From the NCBI GenBank assembly GCA_008508345.1, contig QNGE01003287.1, forward strand, positions 1 to 64,000: DNA of 64,000 nucleotides. Reading direction: 5' to 3'. How positions within the stretch are numbered: position 1 is the stretch's first letter; every line of letters starts with the position of its first letter. Below the pieces are notes generated by a model. That model saw only the letters and a list, made by a program, of their open reading frames with translations, made no database searches and was not told the origin of the DNA. This stretch comes from Paragonimus westermani (taxonomy: Eukaryota; Platyhelminthes; Trematoda; Plagiorchiida; Troglotrematidae). Made by a program: the position numbers and the translations under genes. Shown in pieces: positions 1-11,399 of the stretch.

Positions 1-989
1 CATCTGCCAGTTTTCGTGTTCTAACGGTCTTGTTCAAAATGAATATAATTCATGTTTCTCAGGTAAGCAAACAATCATTATCAAGTTGCAACGGAATTAT
101 CAAGTTTTTGACATGAAATATATATGTAGATCTGCATAAATCGACCAGCTGAGTGAAGCACATCATAATGTGGTATATATATATATACTTCACGTGCACA
201 GTGATAATCTGAAGTGTGTCTGAAGCACTTGCGCGTGGATAAGCATGCCGTGAAAATGGTACCAGCGTTGTGTTGAATCACGTGGGAGATATGAGTAAGA
301 ACAATTCATCGACTTTCAGTCGGATTACAAATCACTCGCAATATACGTCACGTGACCATTATGTTCAGGAGCCTTTCTCGTTAACAACGCATTTGCTGGC
401 CGCAAACCAGCAGCCGGTATTCCTTTCATTTAAAAGAATCCTAGTTACAAGTATATTTATCAACTGTGAATTCCTATGATTCATTCTCTCGTTTAACAAA
501 CAATTCGTGCACGGGCTGTTATTTAGATATTCTGAACAGGTCGTCTCAAAGGTTATTTTATGGTTTTACTAGTAGGTGTGAAACGTCACAAAAATAAGTA
601 AAATTAATTTCAAAAGTTAATTTTGAAAGAGAAAAACGCATGCAATACATTCAACTTAAGGAAGTGACAAACAACACGTGGAAAATAATGAAAAAGGTGT
701 AAGTCACGATTAAACATTTAAGCATTTAACATATAAGCAGAAAGAGAAGAAAGAAGAACGAGAAAAGCGAAGAAAAAATGAGACGACTAGACAGATTGAG
801 GTGGAAGGGGAAGACGCAACGCCTTAAGTTGAAAAAATGTTAGGAGGACTAAGTAACCGCAAAGAAGAAAATTAAAACCGAGGAAAGAAGAAAGAGCAGA
901 TGAAAGGTATGAGAATGGAAACTGAAATGACCTGCAGTTAATCAACGTGCAATAATCGAACACCAGATAATGTGCAAACCCCTCGAACC
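1..989. other. no supported gene
   Basis: The stretch is A+T-rich and has no convincing coding frame. A short TA run lies near 175-190 and a purine-rich tract covers roughly 720-930. A CAG followed by gtaagc at 61-66 could be the 3' end of an exon entering from the left edge, but both remaining frames are short and nothing confirms it. Confidence 0.5.
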
Positions 990-999
990 ATTGTGAACA

Positions 1000-1245
1000 T
1001 TAGTAGAATATCTTTCGCTGTCTAACCCAATGTTTGCTGTGCAATTTACTTGGAAAAAACGTTACACCCTGTAAGTTGGGCATAGTCCAAAAGAGGGCAC
1101 ATAATTAAGCAAGTTTGGTTGCTCAACACTAACGCGAATGCAGCCGGACACATTGAGTATCCCATACGTTATGATATTGTGTCCATTTGCTGGTTGTGGA
1201 TTTTGGGAAGGTCACAAACCTAGCGTGGGAAGTTCCCAATGTGAT
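1000..1245 (+). repeat. dispersed repeat, copy 1
   Basis: This stretch aligns with 5180-5398 in the same orientation. Shared blocks include agtagaatat, aagtttggttgctca, tatcccata and atgatattgtgtccattt or close variants. The two copies are well diverged and have indels. No reading frame or terminal repeat is obvious, so this is an old interspersed repeat of unknown class. Confidence 0.6.
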
Positions 1246-2156
1246 TTTTACGCAAAAATAATTGCACTATGATGAACAGTTTACATGACGAAACATAAGG
1301 AAACACGCATCAATACCACGATGTTAGATTGCATATTACTACGTGTAACTATCTTGTAGGTAGAAAAATTGGTCAACCCATTCAAAGTCGCGAATGTTAC
1401 GCAACAACTGAGACGGAATACGTTTTTGCTAGTTCACACTATTTATTGTTCAATTTAATCCTTGTCCCACCGCGGTGGTTTACACACGCAAAAGCGGGAA
1501 ACATTTTCAAATGTCAGTTTGTTATGGAGCATTCTAAATGGGAATTACTGCGTGCTCCCTCATATTTGGGCATGGAATACCCTACAGATGACTTGCCACC
1601 TGTCAGCCTTTGAAGTCGTAATTTTCTGATACACGTCGTGCACAAAGGTGAGGTATGATTGTTAAACCACACACTTATTGAGTGCGCTGATCCAATTAAC
1701 TGAACTAAGTTGAGCATTAGCGTAGACATTTTTGATCGAAATACATTGACGTTGAGTTACAATAACTTTTTTAAAATAAGACTGTTCTGCACTTGACTAA
1801 GTTTTTCCTACTAATGAATTCACAGTGCAACTTAGATGGAAAATCTACCGTTTAAGCCAATTTATTTTATACCATATTTCAGTCGGCAAACTCAGTTTAT
1901 TTGATGAAAACTGTACTAAAAAAGATATCACTACAATCGGAAATTTCCTATCATTTGCATCTGGTAGAACACAAGTCTGATAGTTCTGATCCCGGAATGG
2001 TGATGTTGCTTATAAAAGTCGTGCAGCTTATTGCACTGGGTGGATGCCTGTCCTCTTGGAACAGCCTACATGATATTCTCGCTTTCCCTATTTACAATGG
2101 TCGGTTACTGTGTTGGTTGGAGTCCTTCGATGTGAAATCTAATCTAAAATATCGTC

Positions 2157-2424
2157 CTGCAGTGATCTCGACCTGTCTCGGAGGTCCTAATCGCCGAGTT
2201 ATCGATTGGAGTTAACAGGACAGTTGCTGTGTCTTCTCTCGAGATGATCGGGCAACCTGATCATTGCTCACAAGCAAGGGTGGTTGAGCGTTCACATTTG
2301 ATAATTCGGTCGTGCCTAATGTGAGGTCAATGGCGCAGTGGTTAACACGGTTGCCTCATGATTGCAGTGGCCGCAGTTCAAATCCCGGCCGTGGCAAGGA
2401 TATGCACTACTGACGAGCTCTAAT
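2157..2424 (+). mobile_element. hammerhead SINE-like element, copy 1, cut at an N
   Basis: This copy matches the element at 58094-58550 from the block atctcgacctgtctcg onward. It has a tRNA-like polymerase III promoter: box A tggcgcagtgg at about 2332-2342 and box B-like agttcaaatcc at about 2375-2385. The hammerhead start follows (gcacta, then CTGACGA at 2410-2416). Similarity stops at the unknown base 2425, so the second half of the ribozyme is missing, either truly or through an assembly join. Confidence 0.75.
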
Positions 2425-2924
2425 NTCTCGTGTGATCAAATCAAATGGCTTCGAGTGTAATATTTCTGACGTTCTGGCGACGTCCCGTGCTTCGAATTTT
2501 CTGTCCCCTTGCTTCTCTCAACTGGCGCCAAGCCTTCTGTAAAGAATGTTTTCTTGTATATCGGTCTAACGTTCCCTCAATTTTCTTCATCACTAACATA
2601 TTTGGAGCTGATTGCTGGAAACGATTACGCATAAATCACCGAGACAAAATATTTTCTGGTGAAAACTACCACTGTCATTCACAAAATATCATTCATGCTC
2701 TCTGGTCCACAGAATGTAGATAAATGCTGTGTACGGATATGTACATCTGGATATATATCGTTATTTACCGGAAGTGTTCAAGCTTCCATTACCATCCAGT
2801 TGACTTATGTCATACCGACGACAATTTCCAATCTGAATTAACCTACGACGAGTTTACGAGATTTTTCTGAATGCACAATTGATGTGTATGTGCAATAAGC
2901 GGGTTTTGCTTACCGTGTTTGAAA

Positions 2925-3640
2925 TTTACTACCTTTTATGCCTCAGGTGACTGATGGGAATGAAAACGCATAAGGGACAAAATGTGTTCTGATTTTTCCC
3001 TCTCAGTTACTTTGTGTGTGGTATTGGAAAGTGACAAACGGGTACACTGCAGCAAAATATATCCCATTTGTGACTGCAGGATATTTGTGGCTGCCACAGT
3101 CACGATGTAGACTTTTGTTCATCATTTAATATCAATGTTACTTTCCACTGCAGCAATGATACATGTTGTCGAAGAATGCGGTTGCATCGTTAAAGTCTGA
3201 TCGCATGGAGTAGTTAACTACTTAGTCTTTTGAGACTACCCAGTATGTAACACGCGGTTTGAAGCGCGACCACCCTACCGCGAATGACCTCTTCACATGA
3301 AATGAAGTCATAGCCTTTGACGAACTTCCATTTCTTGTTAGCGAAACAAAACATAACAATGTATATGTGTACGCGTTTATTTGTCGGGCATGCAGAATAA
3401 TTTTCATTCCATTTTTACCCCAATTATTTCTGTGAAAATAAAAAAGACACTCATCATTTTTGATGCGAGAAGAATGGTGTGCTTAACACAGTTAATGGAG
3501 TGATTACGATCATTCCCGTTCATTCCTACTGATATGTTCATCAGCGCAGGAAGAAAACATGTTTCGATACATTAACATTTCGTTTACTCCCATCAGTCGC
3601 AAACGTAAAACATGCAAGTTGTATATGACAGACAATTAGA
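2925..3640. mobile_element. inverted-repeat element, old copy
   Basis: A left block around 2946-2971 (ctgatgggaatgaaaac) is the inverted, diverged counterpart of 3575-3610 (tttactcccatcagtcgcaaacg). The right block closely resembles the outer arm of the element at 23122-23572, so both belong to one non-coding family. No transposase frame is visible inside, which suggests a MITE or fold-back element. The outer limits are approximate. Confidence 0.45.
3365..3429 (-). other. gene B last exon, 3' UTR (predicted)
   Basis: On the minus strand a very strong acceptor (cttttttattttcacag) ends at 3430, and AATAAA lies at 3381-3376, about 50 nt into the exon. Gene A ends in the same way (acceptor, then AATAAA after about 40 nt). 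The exon follows the donor of the stop-bearing exon 3917-3940. The poly(A) site itself is not known. Confidence 0.5.
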
Positions 3641-3916
3641 GATAGACAGGCTGTGGACACGCATACAATCACACCACGTATTACGTCATCACCACCACGG
3701 CAACCCTATAGGTTGCTTCACCCACTTTTGTGCACATAGCGCCGGCTGGTGAGCTCTAATCAGCATGGCTTCGCTAAAGGCACATACAAACACCGACAAA
3801 CTTCAGCGTTTGTTGAAAACAGAAAATTTTCTGGATTAACTAATCAAACTGACTCGATTTGAAAGGTGTGATTGAAATTCGCTACCAGTCGATACATTTT
3901 CACTGATCTTGCTTAC

Positions 3917-3940
3917 CTTCTTCCTTAAGTTATCGTCCAT
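3917..3940 (-). CDS. gene B stop-bearing 24-nt exon
   Basis: The acceptor on the minus strand is ggctttttttaacttgcaag and the donor is GAAG|gtaagc. In phase 1 it reads (D)GR then TAA at 3932-3930. The TAA lies at bases 9-11 of the exon, the same place as in gene C's exon 46662-46685. Read in phase 0 it is open (MDDNLRKK), which is the main alternative. Confidence 0.5.
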
Positions 3941-6900
3941 CTTGCAAGTTAAAAAAAGCCTTACTCAGAGAAACCTTCATAACACGATGGTCAGTATAAT
4001 ATACACACCAAAATTCTTCACCGTTGTGCACTCCAATTCTACGTGAACTACATCGAGTAGAATTGATTACTATCGTATACAAATGTTGATAGTATCACAA
4101 CTTGACGTCTATTATATCTGTTCACGTGTGGAAGTTATTTAAAATGGCATACCTTGTCTAACTAACCAAATTTCAGTGGGTGCATAACCCATAGTTGAAT
4201 ATATAAAGATGTGTATGTACATTCATGCGTAAAGCGTAAATATTTACGGATAACAGATCCCTCTGATCAGAACTTATAATTATTAACTGTGAAAAGGTGT
4301 TATTCATTTGTTCGTGTTTTCAATTGATTCAAGAATATGTTACTACCTGTTAGATCCGAACAGTTTGCACGAGAGAAAAGTTTCTTGTGCTTTAGCACTA
4401 GCAGTTAACAGTTTTCTACAACTCAGATAATTTCAAATGCAATACAAGAAACCCCGCAATGCATAAATTCTCTTATGCGGGAAAAACAAAGCCGGAAATG
4501 TCGTTAATACCACAAGCCCGTTTAATGTAAATGGCGATTTAATCAGGTGCACGAAAAAGGCACTTGTAACGAAATTAGCCAAAGGTGCCCTGTCGAACTG
4601 TCAACCGAGATATAATTTCTCAAAGGATTCAGCTTGTTGTAACATGAATATCCGCCAATAGTGTGACAGATCTGGGCAGTCGAAATCCAACTGCTTATGG
4701 TAAATGATTGTATGAACCCGAATGTTTGTGAGAAAAAGCAGCTGCCCGCCGAGCACATTATGACAATGAACAGTATACACACATTCAGCCTTAGTAACGT
4801 GTTGTCCACAGTAGATGGATGGCCGGGTAATTTCATAGGATTTACGACTAAAGCCAAGTACAGAATCAAACACACCGTGCATAGTAATGAACATCACACT
4901 TAGAGATGAAATGAATACAAGTATTCTGGAAAGTAAAACAGATATATTAATAACAGAAACAAAGAGGTAAGGTTGCCGTGAATTAACAATTTACCATTTT
5001 GTACGTAACGTTTCAACTTAACAAGCCCGTATTCACTAATTTGATCGGAACAACTCGTTCATACAATGCACAACTGTCCAACTAAACTTGGTTACAATTT
5101 GGATGGAAATAAGTTGTAGCGAACACGATGAAGTGATTTGTGGCTCATCAGTGTGCCATCACTCGAAGCGTTATGAAATTCAGTAGAATATATCTCGCTC
5201 GTTTGTTACGCTCTCGCCAATGCCCGAATAACTATATTTCGAAAGGGGTTCCTCAGTCAACTAAGTTTGGTTGCTCAGCACTAACCCCAATGCTGCTGGA
5301 CTTATTTGGTATCCCATAAACTATGATATTATGTCCATTTGGTAAATTTGGATTTTAGAAAAGTTATAAACCCAGCGTGTGAAGTTTCACTCGTTATATA
5401 CATGCATATTACTTTCGTTAGAATAAACTCTTTATATGCTCAAAAAGGCGAGCGGGTATTCCTAATATGGTGGTAGATTACGTCTTACAGTGCATTGCTG
5501 GCCATCCGCTACTCAAAGAAGACACACTTAGCATTCCGTCCATATTTTGAATCAGACATAAAGCCACATTATCTGAGGTCAAATATAACATTTCACACGG
5601 AGCAGAACATATTCATCTACCATCCAACCCTCTCTTTAATTCCCAGTTTTGTTCATGTGATTGTTTGGTTGAAGTAATCATGCCTGATGGAAGTTTATTA
5701 AGGACACGTGTTTGTCGCGTTACCGATTTGTTGCGTGATCGCTCGCATTCGGACAACATGTTCTACGTCGTTGACTCTGGTTAAAATCCTTAGCGTTTGT
5801 CGTCTTGTAATGCACTCAAAGCGCTGCCAGTCACGCGTAGCGAGCCGGTAATGTGTGTGCAAAAGCTGTTGACCTTGAACCTCCGTCTGCCATGGTTTTG
5901 ACCAATGACAGACCAGTGTATACATTGACTTGACGTATGAACTTAATTCGCTTAAATACTTTTTTTTATTTTCACAGCTGTTATGTGTTAGCAACTGATG
6001 AGAACATACGAACTGGTATTACCATCATGCAAAACCGGTCTTCTGATATCACTGTTCAAATTCGTAACTGGGGAAGGATGTTTTACAGTTTGCGGTATTG
6101 TGACTGGTGAGCACGACTACTGTTTCTGAAGCGATAAATTTCATTAAACTATACTCGCAATAGGTGGAAATAATGTTTGCTTTTGTAAATCGTTGACAGT
6201 TCAATGAATTTAGCTTTCGGTAGAAAATAAACTGTGATTTTAATTTACACGAAGCACCTACTTTTTGAGACAAATTATTTTGTTGTGTCGTTAGTGACAA
6301 CTTATTTTCTATCATCAGTGATCCGTGGTGAGAATGTCATAGTTTTACAAGATTTTATAGGGCAAATCAGTAATTTTACGCAGATGTATTTCACTCAGAA
6401 CTTACCACTGGTTACAGCACCGAAGTCACCTGGAGTTAGCATATTGAGATTAATGCAACATCTGATGCTTTCCAATCATTGTAATCTGACAATCACCATC
6501 GTATACGATTCGAAACAATATTTAATAACGGTTTTTCAAATTTTACATAGAGAAACGTGGATAAAAATTTAACAAACATCATCGTTCAGTTTATTTCAGC
6601 AGCCATTGTATACTTCCCGAAAGTTCTATGGATAAACCAAAAGATAATTTATAGTTATCTCGAACATGGGAAGTTTAGCTCATGCGAGTTATTACTAGCA
6701 CGATAACAGCTCACTCTTCCGAACCATCTTCTACTTAACCAGGCATCGGAACTCACAAATTTTGAAAAACCATTAAAACTGTAGTATACACAGTTTTCAA
6801 ACTGTGCACAGAGTGTTAAACGTCGCTGTGAGGTGAGGGTTTTCAGTTATTTTTCACTACCTTTGTAGCTCACATTTTTAAAGGTGCTCATGTCAAACGT

Positions 6901-9900
6901 AGGACATACTGTGTGATGGAATACCACATTACTATGAATACAAGTTTATTAGGTTCCGCATTTACCAGGATTTTCTCCATTTTCACCTTCTATATAAGAA
7001 ATAAATACAGGACGTTATCTTTAATTTTTATCCGGATTGATGATAACATGCACATGAAAAGTACGGTAGAGAATTCTTGAAGTATATGTTAAACGTTTAT
7101 TTGTGTACATAGGTTGATACAACCGAATTACGTCTGAAAATCAGTAACATTGTCTACAAAATATTCATCCCAATTAATCTGCCAGACGTGGTACGTCTGA
7201 CAAATGCAGAACAGTCAAGGTCTGAACTAAGTGCATGGCCTCAGGGATAACTAATAAGGCAAACGTCACGTATGCCTACTTAATGGACCCAATCAAACCT
7301 CTCGTAGCTCAAGTTACCGTGTTAACCAGTTTCAGGATATCGACAGAACGGAATGTTACACAATCGTGCACGATATCACATTGGTGGTTACTGTTGCACT
7401 GAAAGATGTTTTGGCAGCTGTCTTCATCGGTCACGTTCCCTTAGTACCGGCGCATATGGAAGCTTTGTTTCCTAGTGTAAAATTATCACGTGAAAGCAGG
7501 CGATTAGAAAAAAATACCTTGTTCAATACTCACCGCTACCTTCGTCCTCAAAGTTGCCTACATTGAGCATGTTAATATTGGAATCTTAATTTCAATTTGT
7601 AGCCCATCGGTATCTCAAGAAACGCTGGCTAGCTAGTTCGAAACACAAAAAACAGTGAACGACCGATATTTCTTTGAATTCGAGCAAGATTGTGATAAAA
7701 ACCGATTTTGTATTGTTGTTTATTTGAAACACATGAAAAGATGCTGAATAACTCGAAACAAAATATCATCGGTGTTATGTGAGCATAACCCAAATTATTT
7801 AGCTGCTTTATATTGCCAGCAGCAGAGTGACCGTCAATTATTCAGACCAAACTCGATCGCTTCTCCATCAGGTAAGAGCGAATCGTCAGCCCGCATATTA
7901 CAAGGAATTGTTTAGGTGGTCGTGTTCTAATTCATAGAGACGATAACGCAATCATCGTCAGTTGTTTGCATGTGGTCACTATCATTAGCTGTTGTACATC
8001 CATTTTTCTGAGGATATGAATGAATTAGTCGTTCAGAACAAATAATCAGCCCCAAATTCTGTACTCATTATCCGTTTTGTTCTGATTGACCGTTTTTTAA
8101 TACTCACCATTGTCTCCTCCCTCAGCACCATCTGAAAAAGGTAAATCCGTAAATATCATAATAGTTTCTACAAATCGTTTTATTAAGATAAACATAATAA
8201 ACGACAAATCAAACGTTTTCTGATTGTTTTTTTTCCATTAAGTTACTGTTAAAATACATAAACACGGTAAGAATTGATGTAATTTAATGCCAAATAATTA
8301 TCACAAGTCTTACTGTTCGGAATTAATTTGTTGCCAACATTAATGACACCCATCACTTATGAACTTTGATGAAGCTTCATCAATCCCTATTTGTTTGGAA
8401 ATAAGCGTGTGATACTCTGAACATAGATATAATGTAAATATAAAATCCTGTAATGTGACTTTTAAAAACACCTTGATTTGGTCCTTGTGCGCCAGCTAAA
8501 AGACGAAATGAAATACACCATTCAATACAGAACGCAATCATATCTTCTGATAAATTATGGTTTGCTCTAATGTTATTTTTCGCATTTGACGACCGCATAC
8601 TGAACATCGAAGTGAAGCGTAGATTCACACGTTATTTAATCCTGAATAGTTCATTAAAAACTAGCGTGCCTATTTTCGCGTGCGCTGGAATTGATGGGGA
8701 ACTGACTAAGTGAATACCAATTGAAGTAGCGGAGGTTTGAATCATCATTTAATAACTTGATGGCCTGCATGCACCCATTGAATTTTGTGGAGCTTTGGCT
8801 CCAACAGAACACAATAAAACGTTTTAACCAGACTGCATATGAATAGACTCTCCATGAGTTCATCGGGCGATATTCATAATTTCATATGCAACTATACCTT
8901 GATGTACGCGCCCTCACTGCATCAATAAGTATGGACTTCTCGAAATATTTCTTGATATGCGATATTTCATTTTACGCCGGATACCTATCATATTATTACA
9001 ACCGTTCACATAATTCGACCCATAATTACAAATTTTCTGGGAACACAAACTGTAGTAATTTCTCTCTTGTTGCGAGGCAGCACATTTTCGAACGTCACAA
9101 TCATTGAACCGTTCCAGTTCAATAATGTGATATGCTGTACGTTGGTAAACATCGTGCTGTGTATGATTTTCAGATGTATATTGTCTAATGTGCCAACTTT
9201 GACGTATTATTCAATTAACGAATGAACAGAGTTGACGCAAACATAAATGTGACTGTAGTCAGTAGTTAGATAGGGGATATTTCCGATTTTGCATCCTTTC
9301 TACGCCATCTGTCGTGTACATATTATCAAGATGATATCGTCTGTATGCATGAGTGTATGCAGTAAGATGCGTGAATATGCTACGAATTCCTTGTTGATCC
9401 CACCGAGATGTTCGGCAGCAGCCAGTGGCCAGTGATCAGAAATGTTGCGGAAAATCAATTCTCATTTTCAATATTATTACCGGATTGAATCAAGCTTAGT
9501 GCATAACAATTAAATCAATAGCCCAAGGGTACGTATGTAACAAATAAATGATGTCATTCGCTGTTCCACATAACGTGGATACGCGTATCGCGTTAATCAG
9601 CTTTTAGGAAAACCAGAATTTATTTTTCGTATAAGGCAGAATGAAGATCTGAGATTTTAAAGACAGCGAACAATAATTCCATCGTAATTTTGTAGATTCC
9701 AGAAATCATTCCGTTTAGGTAACTTGGGGATAACAATTAATAACGGATGGATTTCTCCGCCTGAGTTTTGAGGGCAGTATTTAAAATTCTTCAGTTATAT
9801 GGAACAGTGGTACCTACCATCTTGTGCATCTGATTATGAAAATGAAAATACACCTCAAAATGAGTTAAGAGTTGAAACCTTTCGCCATTTTACCGAACTC

Positions 9901-11323
9901 GAGCTTTAGAATTATTATTCATGCGCTAACTAGAAAGCGAACCCTTTGGAACAGATCTCACGCTATTTCACAACTTTGGCAATAAAGCTTGGCAAATTAG
10001 TTGGTTGACAACGACTAAAGAGATATGGATCAGATTTTAATCGGGATTAGAAAAAAGTTTTGAAATGATTCCATGCGCATCTCTGGTGACTTTAGCGGAA
10101 GGTCCCTTTAAGTGCAAACTACAAATTTTGGCTTACCTTTCATGTATGATTACCTAATCCGGTATGGGCATATAACATTTAAACGTGTATATGCAAATGC
10201 AAACGTGTAGTAGTAGACAGCTCAGTATGTATAAGGCAGCTTGAGATTGCTACATTTTCCGTTCCAACACGTTTGAAGGATGAGCAGATACTGGGCCTAT
10301 AGACTGACAATCAACTTGCCATAAATTTCTGTGACTTTCATTGGTGTTTCCTTTTGATCAAAACACTTTTTTCAAAAGCTTGTGAATCATGCGTCTAATA
10401 AATATCCTGTGATTATGTCACCTATTGCGTAGTGGTCGTAAAATGCCGAAAGTTACATACAACGCTCTATCACCATTGCAAAGCAGCCAGGCTGCATGGT
10501 GTAATTTCGAGATAAAATTTGTTTTTAAAAATGTTTAATTTTTATTACCAGTCATTTATGAAAATAAGAATTCTGTATATTTAGTCCACTGGCATTATAG
10601 TCTGGTGCTTGTTTGTATGAAGCTATGTGAGGTTTTCAACGCTCATACTGACGCTGATGTCTGTTTATCATTTGGTCTCTAGTTCGTCAATCAGCGTTTG
10701 GTTTTCATCAGCGCAGACCCAATGGAGATTTGGCTGTCTGCATTTCGTGCACTATTAGGTATAAAACAAAGGGCAGATGTATGGTTTTGCCTATTGCCAA
10801 CGGTGATAGCCACTTTCGAAATATGTGAAGAGGAACTTGAGAAATGAAATTGCTATTAATGGAGCACGTGGATGCAGATAACCTGAATGCGGTGTACTCT
10901 CTATCAATAAATTCAGCTGTTCACACAGTTGAGAATCCATCACAGTATAACACGACAAATTGGTTGTCACCTTAGCTAATGGATAAGTGTAAACCAACCG
11001 GTAAGCATACATGGGAACTCTACCAAATTGGATTGAATAAACGTTTTAGCTGATTGCCTAGTTAGTAACTATGTTGGCATATCCAAGCAAAACCTGGAAA
11101 ATTGCAATTTGTGTTGCAAGAACAGTCTGCAGGTAGTGAGGTTTTCCATCAAAATATTTTGATGAATATACTCACCCGAATAGTTTGCAGAAAAAACGAG
11201 GCATACACATTTCATTTTGTTACGTTGACAATAAGATATGAGTAGATAGGTTACACATTTCAACTTCGACAAAATCATCTGAACTGTGAAAAGTTGCAGT
11301 GAAACTAAGAAATAATGTAGCAT
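3930..11323 (-). CDS. gene B: candidate micro-exon gene, acidic Gly/Asp/Glu-rich peptide
   Basis: I do not recognise this gene. Proposed coding exons in transcript order are 11323-11176, 8131-8108, 7557-7534, 6429-6406 and 3940-3930 (stop). The first exon ends in phase 1 (one base, G) at a perfect gtgagt. Each internal exon is exactly 24 nt, enters and leaves in phase 1, and adds eight residues: DGAEGGDN, GNFEDEGS and GDFGAVTS. The last adds DGR and stops. The acidic, Gly-rich composition is consistent from exon to exon and unlike translated intron. About 76 residues are predicted, with a hydrophobic N-terminus that could be a signal peptide, as in schistosome MEG proteins. The first exon is the weakest part; upstream micro-exons (see 21235-21258) may mean a different start. 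Introns are 0.6-3 kb. Confidence 0.5.
4000..5170. other. no supported feature
   Basis: This is A+T-rich sequence, presumably gene B's 3' flank. Short overlapping frames on both strands near 4543-4903 look like chance. Confidence 0.5.
5180..5398 (+). repeat. dispersed repeat, copy 2
   Basis: Diverged direct copy of 1000-1245. It shares agtagaatat, aagtttggttgctca and the tatcccata to atgatatta block. It shows no coding content. Confidence 0.6.
6406..6429 (-). CDS. gene B micro-exon, GDFGAVTS
   Basis: A 24-nt exon on the minus strand, preceded by ctaactccag and followed by gtaagttc. Only phase 1 is open; phases 0 and 2 both hit stops. Joined to the G that ends the previous exon it reads GDFGAVTS, and its own last base G starts the next codon. 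Confidence 0.55.
7534..7557 (-). CDS. gene B micro-exon, GNFEDEGS
   Basis: A 24-nt exon on the minus strand between ctcaatgtag and gtgagtatt. In phase 1 it gives GNFEDEGS. The donor context is the same as in the next exon upstream (gtgagtatt at 8107-8099). A plus-strand frame (7366-7566) overlaps it and is judged accidental. Confidence 0.55.
8108..8131 (-). CDS. gene B micro-exon, DGAEGGDN
   Basis: A 24-nt exon on the minus strand with a strong acceptor (gatttacctttttcag) and donor AATG|gtgagtatt. In phase 1 it reads DGAEGGDN. The same DNA has plausible splice signals on the plus strand (8126-8140, APSEK), so one of the two readings is fortuitous. The minus reading is preferred because it fits neighbouring exons in size, phase and composition. 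Confidence 0.55.
9150..11050. other. intron of gene B, nothing else seen
   Basis: A+T-rich sequence inside the predicted first intron of gene B. I found no repeat, RNA gene or convincing exon here. Confidence 0.45.
11176..11323 (-). CDS. gene B candidate first exon with hydrophobic N-terminus
   Basis: On the minus strand an open frame starts MLHYFLVSLQLFTVQM and ends ...ANYS plus one base at TCGG|gtgagtatat. A downstream in-frame methionine would give the short hydrophobic start MKCVCLVFSA. Both are possible signal peptides. The phase matches the next exon (G|AT gives Asp). No TATA box is clear upstream, so the start is a guess. Confidence 0.35.
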
Positions 11324-11399
11324 AACCGGATGTACTAACTAAAGCTGGTAGGGATTTTTTTCATGATAAAAAACTGCGAAGTAAGCATACGACATGGAT

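Noticed and set aside
3740..3790. Sequence resembling a hammerhead core (ctggtgagctctaatcagc)
   Set aside because: CTGG instead of CTGA and no pairing arms; too diverged to call a copy.
6234..6572. Plus open frame of 112 codons
   Set aside because: Length within chance, no motif, and antisense to a better-supported micro-exon.
8243..8266. Plus 24-nt interval with a good acceptor (VTVKIHKH)
   Set aside because: A+T-rich composition like intron, no neighbouring exons in phase, and one such interval is expected by chance.
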